From the NCBI GenBank assembly GCA_947629215.1, contig CANRCU010000013.1:1-18739 (forward strand): DNA of 18,739 bases, read 5' to 3'. The stretch is from an uncultured Clostridia bacterium (GTDB taxonomy: Bacteria > Bacillota > Clostridia > Lachnospirales > CAG-274). Made by a program: the position numbers and the translations under genes. Under the pieces are notes generated by a model. The model saw nothing but the letters and a program-made list of their open reading frames with translations, ran no database searches and was not told where the DNA came from. Positions 8,078 through 14,830 of the stretch are shown here, piece after piece (positions within the stretch are counted from its first letter, which is position 1; the number at the start of each line of letters is the position of its first letter).

Positions 8078-8106
8078 ATAATATCATAATATATGTTTTG
8101 TGTCAA
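8078..8106 (-). promoter_or_regulatory. Sigma-A promoter of galE
   Basis: On the minus strand TTGACA (8106-8101), a 17-base spacer and TATTAT (8083-8078) make a near-consensus promoter about 75 bases before the galE start codon. It begins directly after the T-tract of the tRNA operon terminator. Confidence 0.85.
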
Positions 8107-8111
8107 GAAAA

Positions 8112-8137
8112 TAAAAAAGAGAGGCTTTATACCTCTC
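8112..8137 (-). terminator. Rho-independent terminator of the tRNA operon
   Basis: On the minus strand GAGAGG (8137-8132), a seven-base loop and CCTCTC (8124-8119) are followed by TTTTTTATTTT. It lies ten bases past the last tRNA and insulates galE from tRNA transcription. Confidence 0.88.
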
Positions 8138-8146
8138 GTTTTTGAA

Positions 8147-8219
8147 CAAGGCTGGCAGGATTCGAACCTGCGGAATGACGGAATCAGAATCCGTTGCCTT
8201 ACCACTTGGCGACAGCCCT
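8147..8219 (-). tRNA. tRNA-Gln (anticodon CTG)
   Basis: The 73-base cloverleaf folds by hand: acceptor AGGGCTG pairs with CAGCCTT (one G-U), the anticodon arm is ACGGA-TTCTGAT-TCCGT, and the T arm is GCAGG-TTCGAAT-CCTGC. The anticodon CTG reads CAG. CCA is not encoded. It is the last gene of the four-tRNA operon. Its acceptor and T arms are almost the same as those of the neighbouring Gln-TTG gene while the anticodon arm differs, which points to tandem duplication and divergence. Confidence 0.95.
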
Positions 8220-8270
8220 ATAAAATAACCTCAACTCTTATACTTTTATTACCGATAAAAAAATAAAAAA

Positions 8271-8343
8271 CAGGGCTGGCAGGATTCGAACCTGCGAGAT
8301 GCAGGGATCAAAACCCTGTGCCTTACCGCTTGGCGACAACCCT
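8271..8343 (-). tRNA. tRNA-Gln (anticodon TTG)
   Basis: The acceptor AGGGTTG pairs with CAGCCCT, the anticodon arm is CAGGG-TTTTGAT-CCCTG, and the T arm is GCAGG-TTCGAAT-CCTGC. The anticodon TTG reads CAA, and by wobble CAG. CCA is not encoded. It is the third gene of the tRNA operon, 51 bases from the next. Confidence 0.95.
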
Positions 8344-8373
8344 ATAAAAAGCCGTATCGGCAGGGTAATAAAA

Positions 8374-8445
8374 AGCGCGAGACGGGATTCGAACCCGCGA
8401 CCCTCGCCTTGGCAAGGCGATGCTCTACCACTGAGCCACTCGCGC
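8374..8445 (-). tRNA. tRNA-Gly (anticodon GCC)
   Basis: A 72-base cloverleaf with a fully paired acceptor GCGCGAG/CTCGCGC, anticodon arm TCGCC-TTGCCAA-GGCGA and T arm with TTCGAAT. The anticodon GCC reads GGC and GGT, both frequent in the window. CCA is not encoded. It follows the Leu gene by six bases in the same transcript. Confidence 0.96.
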
Positions 8446-8451
8446 GAAAAG

Positions 8452-8536
8452 TGCAGCAGACGGGACTTGAACCCGTACCCAGTAAACCCGGACAAGATCC
8501 TTAGTCTTGCGCGTATGCCAATTCCGCCACTGCTGC
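8452..8536 (-). tRNA. tRNA-Leu (anticodon AAG)
   Basis: An 85-base class II tRNA with a long variable arm. The acceptor GCAGCAG pairs with CTGCTGC and the discriminator is A, the leucine identity base. The anticodon arm is CAAGA-CTAAGGA-TCTTG, giving anticodon AAG. An unmodified A34 is rare in bacteria, so this tRNA is presumably deaminated to inosine and would then read CTT, CTC and CTA. CTT is the commonest Leu codon in the genes of this window. It is the first gene of the tRNA operon. Confidence 0.94.
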
Positions 8537-8580
8537 AAGTTATTATGCTGTTTGTGCTGTTTTCCTCAGCAACAAAAATT

Positions 8581-8609
8581 ATTATAAAGCATAAAGAAAG
8601 ATTTGTCAA
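8581..8609 (-). promoter_or_regulatory. Perfect consensus sigma-A promoter of the tRNA operon
   Basis: On the minus strand TTGACA (8609-8604), exactly 17 bases, and TATAAT (8586-8581). Both boxes match consensus in all six positions, as expected for stable RNA. It starts about 45 bases before tRNA-Leu. The stretch just upstream (8610-8638) is almost pure A and T and could act as an UP element. Confidence 0.9.
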
Positions 8610-8638
8610 TAGTTTTTTTTAATTTTTTTTAAAATTTT

Positions 8639-9160
8639 TCAGCTTTCAATATCCTGCAATATACTTGCCAATCTTCCGCTGCCCACTATCTCTGTTTTTG
8701 ACAGTTCCTCTATTTCGCCCTCGTCAAGCGAATCCACGGGCGTATTCGTCATTTCCTTCAATCCGCCGCCTTTTTTATAAAAAACAGCCACATAGCCGTT
8801 TTTTTCGCCTATAACATAATGCTGCCTGCTATCCCCCGACAATTCTTTCACGGCTGTTATTTTTTCGGCGCTGAAATACGTCAGGTCAAAGCCCTTCATT
8901 TTTTCCTTTGCCTGCTCGCATGTCAGCCCCACAAGATACGGCGGTATGGGCGAATATGTGCTTTCGGTTATGCCGTCGCCGTAATTGTAGATATACTCCA
9001 CCATGGTGTTTTCCGTCGCCGTTATCCGCTGCTCGGGCGTTATGGGTATTCTCTCTTCTATTTCGCTCGCTTTCGGCTGATACAGAAAATAGCCGAAACT
9101 CAACGCGGACAATGTGAGCGCCATACCTATAACTATTGTGTTTATCCATTTTTTAAGCAT
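8639..9160 (-). CDS. Membrane-anchored protein with BofC-like C-terminal domain
   Basis: The 173-residue protein has one N-terminal hydrophobic helix (about residues 8-27, TIVIGMALTLSALSFGYFLY) and an extracytoplasmic remainder. The last 70 residues (HYVIGEKNGYVAVFYKK, then EMTNTPVDSLDEGEIEEL and a closing LASILQDIES) match the pattern of the BofC C-terminal domain: a YVAVFY strand, a T-x-TPVxSL turn and a terminal helix. In Bacillus subtilis BofC is made in the forespore and restrains the SpoIVB protease that signals sigma-K activation; clostridial relatives are uncharacterised. GGAGGG eight bases before the ATG supports the start. It follows the EIIA-like gene by 37 bases, so they are co-transcribed. 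Confidence is good for a gene, moderate for the BofC link. Confidence 0.65.
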   Translation of the reverse strand: MLKKWINTIVIGMALTLSALSFGYFLYQPKASEIEERIPITPEQRITATENTMVEYIYNYGDGITESTYSPIPPYLVGLTCEQAKEKMKGFDLTYFSAEKITAVKELSGDSRQHYVIGEKNGYVAVFYKKGGGLKEMTNTPVDSLDEGEIEELSKTEIVGSGRLASILQDIES

Positions 9161-9197
9161 AAATATCCCTCCAAAAACTTTTCTTATTTGTGACCGT

Positions 9198-9605
9198 TCA
9201 TACTATCTTCAGTACAACGCTGCCACCGCCTTTTACCCACTCCATATCCACATATTTCGGCGTTATGTCCCGTACAAGCAGCAATCTCACCTGTGTCATA
9301 CAGCCGCCGCTTTTTATCAGCATAGGGTCTATGGCGGCTATACATTCGCCCACACGCACACGGCTGCCGTTTTTTACACGGCTTATTGCGCCGCCTTTGA
9401 GCAATATTGAATTATGCGCGGTATCCAGATATATTTCTATCACATCCGCATCGCTGCGGCTTATGTTCGCAACGCCCGATATAGGCGCATATATTCTTAT
9501 ATCGGACGGAATAATAACTATGCCCTTTTTTCGGCTGCCCGACTGCACTACCCTGCCGCTCACGGGTGCAAGCACATCTTTTTGTTTTGTAAACACGCCC
9601 GTCAT
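9198..9605 (-). CDS. EIIA-glucose-fold protein lacking the active-site histidines
   Basis: The 135 residues align by eye over most of their length with the IIA domain of glucose-type PTS permeases: VLAPVSGRVVQ, IIPSDIRIYAPISGV, RVKNGSRVRVGECIAAID, then a counterpart of the C-terminal GKSLISPVVV strand (LIKSGGCMTQVRLLL). The two histidines that carry and assist phosphotransfer in true EIIA (in HAVGI and LIHIGLDT) are absent; the matching places read SDADV and IEIYLDTAH. It therefore cannot be a standard phosphocarrier and may be a binding or regulatory protein using the same beta-sandwich. No PTS permease or HPr gene is nearby. AGGAGG eight bases before the ATG is an excellent start. It is the first gene of a two-gene operon with the BofC-like gene, divergent from the GerS-like gene. 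Confidence 0.6.
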   Translation of the reverse strand: MTGVFTKQKDVLAPVSGRVVQSGSRKKGIVIIPSDIRIYAPISGVANISRSDADVIEIYLDTAHNSILLKGGAISRVKNGSRVRVGECIAAIDPMLIKSGGCMTQVRLLLVRDITPKYVDMEWVKGGGSVVLKIV

Positions 9606-9672
9606 ACAAAATACCTCCTTTTGGTTATTGTTGCCCCGATAAGCGTGTTTTATACCGCCGCCTTATATTTTC

Positions 9673-9702
9673 GCATAAACTTATTTTTTTATTTATATAA
9701 TA
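9673..9702 (+). promoter_or_regulatory. Possible forespore-type (sigma-F/G) promoter of the GerS-like/alr operon
   Basis: GCATA at 9673-9677, an 18-base spacer and TATAATA at 9696-9702. The known sigma-G pattern is GHATR, about 18 bases, CATWHTA; the -35 fits fully and the -10 in six of seven positions. A sigma-A reading would use TATAAT at 9696 but has no good TTGACA-like box. The region is A/T-rich, so a chance match is possible. Confidence 0.4.
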
Positions 9703-9730
9703 TAAAATAAACCGATTGGAGAGAACATGA

Positions 9731-10336
9731 ATGAAAAAGATATTGATCGCGCTGACTGTTCCGATAGCGCTGTCGGGCTGCGCCAAAGGCGGCGGCAAAG
9801 ATGTGACGGAGCGGCTTATCGGCATGGAGAGCTATACCGCCGATGCCGAAGTTACATACATATCAAACAAAGGCGAGGACGTATTTCAAACCGTACAATA
9901 TGCAAAAAAAGACGGGCGGTATTGTATAGACACGCTCGCCCCCGAGGAATACGCAGGCACAAGCCTTATCTATGACGGAAAGCTGGTCTGGCAGAAAACA
10001 AGCGGCAGCGACCACAAAATAAAAGTAACCTCAAACAGCCCCGAACGCGCGCTGCTGATACTTTATACCTTTACCGAAAATCACGAGCGTTCAATGGAAA
10101 ACGCCACCGTTACCACATCGGCATCGCCCGACGGCGAACACACCGTCTTGGAAGCCGTTATACCGGGCGACAACCGGTTTCTTTCCACCGAAAAACTCTG
10201 GATAGACAATGACAGCGGAGAACCCGACAAACTTGTTGTGTATACCGCCGAAGGCAAAGAAAAAATTGTTGTAAAATTCGAGAATTTCAGGTATAATGAA
10301 AACATAGACGATTCTAAATTTTCAGTAACTCAATGA
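9731..10336 (+). CDS. GerS-like lipoprotein (LolA-type fold), probable germination/sporulation role
   Basis: The 201-residue protein has a short lipoprotein signal (MKKILIALTVPIALSGC, lipobox LSGC, lipidated Cys17). The mature part has alternating strands typical of LolA/GerS-type sandwich proteins: SYTADAEVTYISNKGEDVFQ, APEEYAGTSLIYDGKLVWQK, and a final KIVVKFENFRYNENI with D-x-x-F. Clostridial GerS is a lipoprotein needed for spore cortex breakdown, and in Clostridioides difficile gerS lies directly upstream of an alanine racemase gene, the same order as here. The start follows GGAG by nine bases; an out-of-frame ATG four bases earlier is ignored. The stop overlaps a possible early alr ATG, and the genes are surely co-transcribed. 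Family membership rests on fold pattern and context, so the exact role is inferred. Confidence 0.65.
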   Translation: MKKILIALTVPIALSGCAKGGGKDVTERLIGMESYTADAEVTYISNKGEDVFQTVQYAKKDGRYCIDTLAPEEYAGTSLIYDGKLVWQKTSGSDHKIKVTSNSPERALLILYTFTENHERSMENATVTTSASPDGEHTVLEAVIPGDNRFLSTEKLWIDNDSGEPDKLVVYTAEGKEKIVVKFENFRYNENIDDSKFSVTQ

Positions 10337-10353
10337 CAAAAAGAGGTTTTGAT

Positions 10354-11508
10354 ATGTTGGAGTACCAAAGACTTATCGCAGAGATAGACCTTGATGCGAT
10401 AGAAAACAACGTAAGGCAAATAAAAAAAAGGCTTGATCCCAAAACAAAAATGCTTGCCGTGGTCAAAGCCGACGCTTACGGTCACGGCGCTGTCGAGGTC
10501 AGCAAAATCTGTCTGTACAACGGCGCAGACCAACTTGGCATAGCCACCTGTGAAGAGGGCATTGCGCTGCGTCAGAGCAATATACCCGTGCCTATACTCA
10601 TACTCGGTTATACGGTCGAAAATATGCTCGGCACGGTCATTGAATACGACCTGACACAGACCGTATTTTCATATGAACTTGCCGAAAAAATTTCGGCTGC
10701 CGCAGTCAAACTCGGCAAGACCGCAAAGGTACATATAAAAATAGATACGGGCATGGGGCGTATAGGCTTTTTGCCGTGCAAAGAGAGCCTTGAAGTGGCA
10801 GAACGTATATTCTCGCTGCCAAACATCGAGGTAACGGGCATATTCACGCATTTTTCAACGGCTGACGAAAGGGACAAAACTTTTACAAAAACACAGTTCG
10901 AGCGTTTTTTATATATGACCGAAGGGCTTGAAAAAGCGGGTCACACAGGGCTTATAAGGCATTGCGCAAACAGCGGCGCCATAATAGATATGCCCGAATT
11001 ACAGCTTGATATGGTGCGCGCGGGTATCATATTATACGGTATGCTGCCAAGCGGCGAGGTCGGCAATGTACTTGATCTAAAGCCCGCAATGAGCCTTAAA
11101 ACGCATATAAGCTATGTCAAACAAGTCGACAGCGGCACGCCCATAGGCTATGGGCGGACTTTTTACACAAACGCCCCGTCAAAGATAGCCACAATACCCA
11201 TAGGATATGCGGACGGTTACAGCCGCGCATTTTCAAACAAAGCAAGAGCACTTGTCAACGACGAATACGGAAATGTGGTGGGCAATGTCTGCATGGATCA
11301 GACAATGCTTGACGTTACGCATATACCCGATATAAAAATGGGCGACGAAGTGACGATAATGGGTTCTGTCGGCGGAAAAACCGTTTCGGCGGAAGAGCTT
11401 GCGGCGCTTTCGGGCACAATAAATTACGAAATTGTCTGCAATGTCGGCAAACGTGTGCCGCGCGTTTATATCCGCGGCGGAAAGGTACTGAAAGTCGGGG
11501 TGCTGTAA
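10354..11508 (+). CDS. alr: Alanine racemase
   Basis: This PLP enzyme converts L- to D-alanine for peptidoglycan; in spore formers some copies also remove alanine around germinating spores. The 384 residues show the PLP lysine at 38 (AVVKADAYGHGA), the sheet IDTGMGRIGF, the PLP-phosphate region HCANSGA, the second catalytic tyrosine region IGYGRTF and IGYADGYSR, and GNVCMDQTMLDVT. I chose the ATG at 10354 because AAGAGG ends seven bases before it and family proteins begin with the equivalent of YQRLIAEIDLDAI. The ATG at 10333, which overlaps the previous stop, would add seven residues and has no good ribosome binding site. It lies 90 bases upstream of the mazF-like gene. Confidence 0.96.
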   Translation: MLEYQRLIAEIDLDAIENNVRQIKKRLDPKTKMLAVVKADAYGHGAVEVSKICLYNGADQLGIATCEEGIALRQSNIPVPILILGYTVENMLGTVIEYDLTQTVFSYELAEKISAAAVKLGKTAKVHIKIDTGMGRIGFLPCKESLEVAERIFSLPNIEVTGIFTHFSTADERDKTFTKTQFERFLYMTEGLEKAGHTGLIRHCANSGAIIDMPELQLDMVRAGIILYGMLPSGEVGNVLDLKPAMSLKTHISYVKQVDSGTPIGYGRTFYTNAPSKIATIPIGYADGYSRAFSNKARALVNDEYGNVVGNVCMDQTMLDVTHIPDIKMGDEVTIMGSVGGKTVSAEELAALSGTINYEIVCNVGKRVPRVYIRGGKVLKVGVL

Positions 11509-11598
11509 AAAAATTTTTCCCGTTGTGTATAAAACTTCAAAATACCACCGATACTATAAACACAAAAGGTGATTTTACAAATAGTGGAGATGGTTTTT

Positions 11599-11985
11599 AT
11601 GACAGTAAAACGCGGAGATATTTTCTACGCAGATCTAAGCCCCGTTATCGGGTCCGAGCAGGGCGGTATACGCCCCGTGCTTATAATACAAAACAATATC
11701 GGCAACCGTTACAGCCCGACCGTTATCTGCGCGGCTATAACTTCGCAGATAAACAAGGCAAAGCTGCCCACTCATATAGAGATAGACAAGGAGAATCACG
11801 CTCTTTCAAAAGACTCCGTTATACTTCTTGAACAGGTGCGTACAGTGGATAAGCGGCGTTTGCGCGAAAAGATAGGGCATCTTGAAGACAGCCTTATGGA
11901 CAAGGTAGACAGGGCGCTGCTGACAAGTCTTGGTCTGGGCTACATAGACAAGGAAGAAAGAAACGAGATACTGCTTACACACTGA
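11599..11985 (+). CDS. MazF/NdoA-type mRNA interferase without adjacent antitoxin gene
   Basis: The 128 residues match the MazF/PemK toxin family, sequence-specific endoribonucleases that cut mRNA. MTVKRGDIFYADLSPVIGSE holds the conserved RGD-x-x-x-x-DL, followed by GGIRPVLIIQNN, PTVICAAITSQ, LPTHIEI, and LLEQVRTVDKRRL. GGAG nine bases before ATG 11599 fixes the start; an upstream in-frame extension to 11569 has no support. In Bacillus and many clostridia a MazE-type antitoxin gene sits between alr and mazF. Here only 90 noncoding bases lie between them, too few for an antitoxin of usual size. Position after alr argues this is the chromosomal NdoA-type toxin. Its partner may be encoded elsewhere or be lost. 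Confidence 0.92.
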   Translation: MTVKRGDIFYADLSPVIGSEQGGIRPVLIIQNNIGNRYSPTVICAAITSQINKAKLPTHIEIDKENHALSKDSVILLEQVRTVDKRRLREKIGHLEDSLMDKVDRALLTSLGLGYIDKEERNEILLTH

Positions 11986-11989
11986 TATA

Positions 11990-12018
11990 CCGCTGTCCCC
12001 ACGGACAGCGGAAAAATT
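11990..12018 (+). terminator. Hairpin after mazF, weak or partial terminator
   Basis: CCGCTGTCC (11990-11998) pairs perfectly with GGACAGCGG (12003-12011) over a four-base loop, starting five bases after the mazF stop. The following bases are AAAAATTTA rather than a T-run, so termination may be incomplete, or the stem may serve as a 3' stabiliser. Confidence 0.45.
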
Positions 12019-12038
12019 TACATATAAGGACTGACATT

Positions 12039-12512
12039 ATGATAAAATTGTATAAACACGAAAGCAATGCTTTTTATTATGCGGAATGTTGGGTCGAAAA
12101 CGGCTTGGCTACCGTACATACGGGCATTGTAGGCACGGTAGGCGAATGTTTCGAAGAGGACTGCCCGAACGCAAAAAGCTATTTAAAAGCCTTTAAATCA
12201 CGGTATGAGGCGCAGGGCTACCGTGTTATACCCGACAAGGAGATGTACTGGATAACCGTTTGTTGGGAGATAGCCTCCGCAGAGCCGGATAAAGCCGAAG
12301 AAGATATTATAACCGCCGTGTATGACGATATTAACGAGGCTTTCGGCTGGCTGGGTCTGGGATATGCCGACGGATTTGAAGTGGAAAACAAAAACGACGG
12401 ATATTTTGTCAAGCTCTATGCGCTTTCGGTCGACAGAACTCTTGGGGAAGAAGCGGCAAAAAATGCCGTTGATATTGACAAAGATTTTATTATTGATTCT
12501 CATGCTTTTTAA
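12039..12512 (+). CDS. Conserved-type protein with WGR-like N-terminal region, function unknown
   Basis: The 157-residue acidic protein has no signal peptide or membrane helix. Residues 1-65 (MIKLYKHESNAFYYAECWVE, then HTGIVGTVGEC, and the helix YLKAFKSRYEAQGYRVI) follow the layout of WGR domains: an N-terminal strand with SNKFY-like motif, a strand with V-x-T-x-x-G-x-x-G-T-x-G, and a closing helix ending in GY. The name-giving Trp-Gly-Arg triplet is not kept (TGIVG here). WGR domains occur in PARP-type and bacterial DNA-repair-linked proteins; no such role can be claimed. The C-terminal half (DINEAFGWLGLGYADGFEVE) is unrecognised. AAGGA eight bases before the ATG supports the start. It follows mazF by 53 bases with a hairpin between. 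Confidence 0.7.
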   Translation: MIKLYKHESNAFYYAECWVENGLATVHTGIVGTVGECFEEDCPNAKSYLKAFKSRYEAQGYRVIPDKEMYWITVCWEIASAEPDKAEEDIITAVYDDINEAFGWLGLGYADGFEVENKNDGYFVKLYALSVDRTLGEEAAKNAVDIDKDFIIDSHAF

Positions 12513-12526
12513 AAAAGCAAAAAATA

Positions 12527-12555
12527 TTGAAATAATTCCGCTTTGAGTATATAAT
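12527..12555 (+). promoter_or_regulatory. Sigma-A promoter of the protease/peptide operon
   Basis: TTGAAA (12527-12532), a 17-base spacer and TATAAT (12550-12555). Transcription should begin near 12562, which leaves a leader of about 40 bases before the ATG at 12602. It rules out the earlier in-frame TTG at 12575, which would be only about 13 bases into the message. Confidence 0.75.
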
Positions 12556-12601
12556 ATACTATATAAGTCGGATCTTGACTTTACAAAACACAAAAGAAAG
12601 G

Positions 12602-14827
12602 ATGATCATTATAAAAGCAGCAAAACCTTTGGCATTATTGCTTATTGCCACACAGATAACAACTTTAATGAGCGCCGATGTTATGGCAGCTCAGGCGTAT
12701 GAGAAACTTCCGGTAACAACAAGCGGAGAGCTTGTCATAATAGACAAGGGTTCCGGCGATGTCGGCTTGCTTGACAGCGACGAGAACGAAATAAGCACCG
12801 TATCTTTGGATCTGCCTTCAAGCTACAACAGCGATATCAATGCCCTTAAGTATGTCACACCCGTCAAAAATCAGGAAGATTTGGGCGTGTGCTGGAGTTT
12901 TTCGGCAGCGTCCGCTATCGAGACCCTTCTTATGAAAAAAGACGGTGTTGACAAGGTGACCGAAAGCAACAAAGATAACTATGATTTATCCGAGATGCAT
13001 ATGGCATACGCGCTCAGCAATAAAATGAAAAAAGACGGCTACGGTATGGAACCCGCCATAGAAAACGGCGGCGGCAACACTGCCTTTGCCGCATCATATT
13101 TTACAAGAGAAAGAAACGCAGAAGAAAAGATATACAACGGCCCCGCTTATGAAAAGGATTTTCCGTACAAGGGCGACAAAACCGCTCTGTATACCGACGA
13201 TGAGGTATATGAAAAAATAGAAGCCGAGCCGATAAATATGATGCCAAGTTCGTACTTCTCTTTTCAGACGGTACAGACCTATCTTGACGACGCCCGGAAA
13301 GACAAGCGAAACGAGATAATAAAAAAGGCGCTGATAGAGCATGGTTCGGTCAGCTTATCCATAACATCGGGCACGAATATGTATATCCCCAACAAGGCGG
13401 GGGACAAAACGCTGTATTATGACAACGACCCTACGCGTATGCCAAATCACGGCGTTACTGTGGTGGGATATGACGATAACTTCTCCGCAAGCGAATTTGA
13501 GGTGTTTGATTATGCCGAAGGCGACGGGAAATATCCCGCAAAGCCCACGCATGACGGCGCATTTATAGTTAAAAATTCATGGGGCGAAAAGTGGGGCTTG
13601 AATAATGGCTTTTTCTATATGTCCTATGATTCGGACATAGCCGAAGTAGCTGCTTTCGGCGACCTTATAGAGCGAAACGGCGACTATACCAAAATTTATG
13701 ATTATACGCCTACCGGTACACCCGGGGTTGTGGGATACGGCAATTATTACGAAGACGGCGAGTTCAGCACAAGACCGGGTGCAGCAACTACGTTTAACAG
13801 AGAAAACCCCGATACGGAAGAAACACTTAAAAAAATAGGCGTATGGACAATACGTGACAATACATATATAAAGCTCTATGCGGACACCGATGCCGGCACA
13901 ATAGACCTTTCCGCCGATCAAGCGCCGAATACGGCATATGATGATTTTGAATATGCGCCTATAAAGCCTATAAACGAAAATACCGTAAAAGAGGGCGATT
14001 ATATTCGTATAGAAAAAAGCGGATACTATATATTTGACCTTGAAACGCCTTTGAAACTTACGGGGGACAGTTTCACCATCAGCTGCGAGTATGCTTTGAA
14101 AGATGCGGGACAGGACCCGGATGATCCCACGTTTGTAGATGAGCCCAGCGTATGTTACGAGTGTAGTAAGCCGGGTATTGTTACGCTTAACGAGAATGAC
14201 GGTCTGACCTTCGAATACGATTTCGTAAACAACCGGTATATCCGCAAGCAGCCGTATGACCTGCTGTTAAAGGGTTTTACGGAAGAAAAGGTGAAAGTGA
14301 CCGTAAATGACAGCGAGGAAATAACTTTACCGGTCAACGGCATACTTGATAATGGCAGAACTCTCTATAAAAAAGTCGGCGAAAACACTTATGCCGAATT
14401 TGACAAACAAACGCCCCTTACAGGCAATACAGCTTTGTATACCGCAGATAAAATCGGTGCTGCCGATATTACGCTCACCCAACAGGACGGCGTTAAAGAC
14501 GGGTCTTATGTCGGTACAAGAATAGTTGGCGAAATCGCCAAAGATGCAGGCAATGCAAAAGAAGTCAAGGCTATCGGTTTTACCGCTTACAAAGATGACA
14601 AAGAAACAGCCATAGACGGAAAGACAGAATACAGTTTTGAAGAATTATACGAAGAGATAGAGGGTTACCAAAAAAAGGCTCCCGACAGCTATATTTTCAA
14701 AACTCCCGTAATGGATAAAAAAGATGTTGACAGCGTAACTTTCTTCGGTAAATTCATACATCAAGACAATACGGAAATAACCGTAAATTACATTAACAGA
14801 AAATTGCGGGATAACGGGGAGGAATAA
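12602..14827 (+). CDS. Secreted C1A (papain-like) cysteine protease with lectin-like domain
   Basis: The roughly 741-residue exported protein has a signal peptide (KPLALLLIATQITTLM, probable cleavage near AAQA). The papain-type catalytic domain spans about 50-370: Gln91 and Cys97 in PVKNQEDLGVCWSF, His283 in NHGVTVVGYDD and Asn325 in IVKNSWGEKWG, so it should be active. From about 370 a lectin-like sandwich found in such bacterial proteases follows (IYDYTPTGTPGV, KIGVWTIRDNTYIKLYAD, DYIRIEKSGYYIFDLE), then about 200 residues of unknown beta-rich repeats. No sortase motif or C-terminal anchor is seen. The start is awkward: AGAAAGG touches ATG 12602 with no spacing, so the rare ATT at 12608 or ATA at 12611 could be used. 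The peptide gene follows after three bases. Confidence 0.88.
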   Translation: MIIIKAAKPLALLLIATQITTLMSADVMAAQAYEKLPVTTSGELVIIDKGSGDVGLLDSDENEISTVSLDLPSSYNSDINALKYVTPVKNQEDLGVCWSFSAASAIETLLMKKDGVDKVTESNKDNYDLSEMHMAYALSNKMKKDGYGMEPAIENGGGNTAFAASYFTRERNAEEKIYNGPAYEKDFPYKGDKTALYTDDEVYEKIEAEPINMMPSSYFSFQTVQTYLDDARKDKRNEIIKKALIEHGSVSLSITSGTNMYIPNKAGDKTLYYDNDPTRMPNHGVTVVGYDDNFSASEFEVFDYAEGDGKYPAKPTHDGAFIVKNSWGEKWGLNNGFFYMSYDSDIAEVAAFGDLIERNGDYTKIYDYTPTGTPGVVGYGNYYEDGEFSTRPGAATTFNRENPDTEETLKKIGVWTIRDNTYIKLYADTDAGTIDLSADQAPNTAYDDFEYAPIKPINENTVKEGDYIRIEKSGYYIFDLETPLKLTGDSFTISCEYALKDAGQDPDDPTFVDEPSVCYECSKPGIVTLNENDGLTFEYDFVNNRYIRKQPYDLLLKGFTEEKVKVTVNDSEEITLPVNGILDNGRTLYKKVGENTYAEFDKQTPLTGNTALYTADKIGAADITLTQQDGVKDGSYVGTRIVGEIAKDAGNAKEVKAIGFTAYKDDKETAIDGKTEYSFEELYEEIEGYQKKAPDSYIFKTPVMDKKDVDSVTFFGKFIHQDNTEITVNYINRKLRDNGEE

Positions 14828-14830
14828 ACT

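Noticed and set aside
8238..8622. Two ORFs of over 100 codons on opposite strands with phrases such as RRDSNPRP and GFKSRLL
   Set aside because: They run over the tRNA genes; these phrases are well-known translation artefacts of tRNA sequence, not proteins.
11523..11831. A 102-codon frame overlapping the start of the MazF gene, considered as a missing antitoxin
   Set aside because: Composition is that of an out-of-frame shadow of mazF, with no AbrB-like or ribbon-helix-helix pattern and no ribosome binding site.
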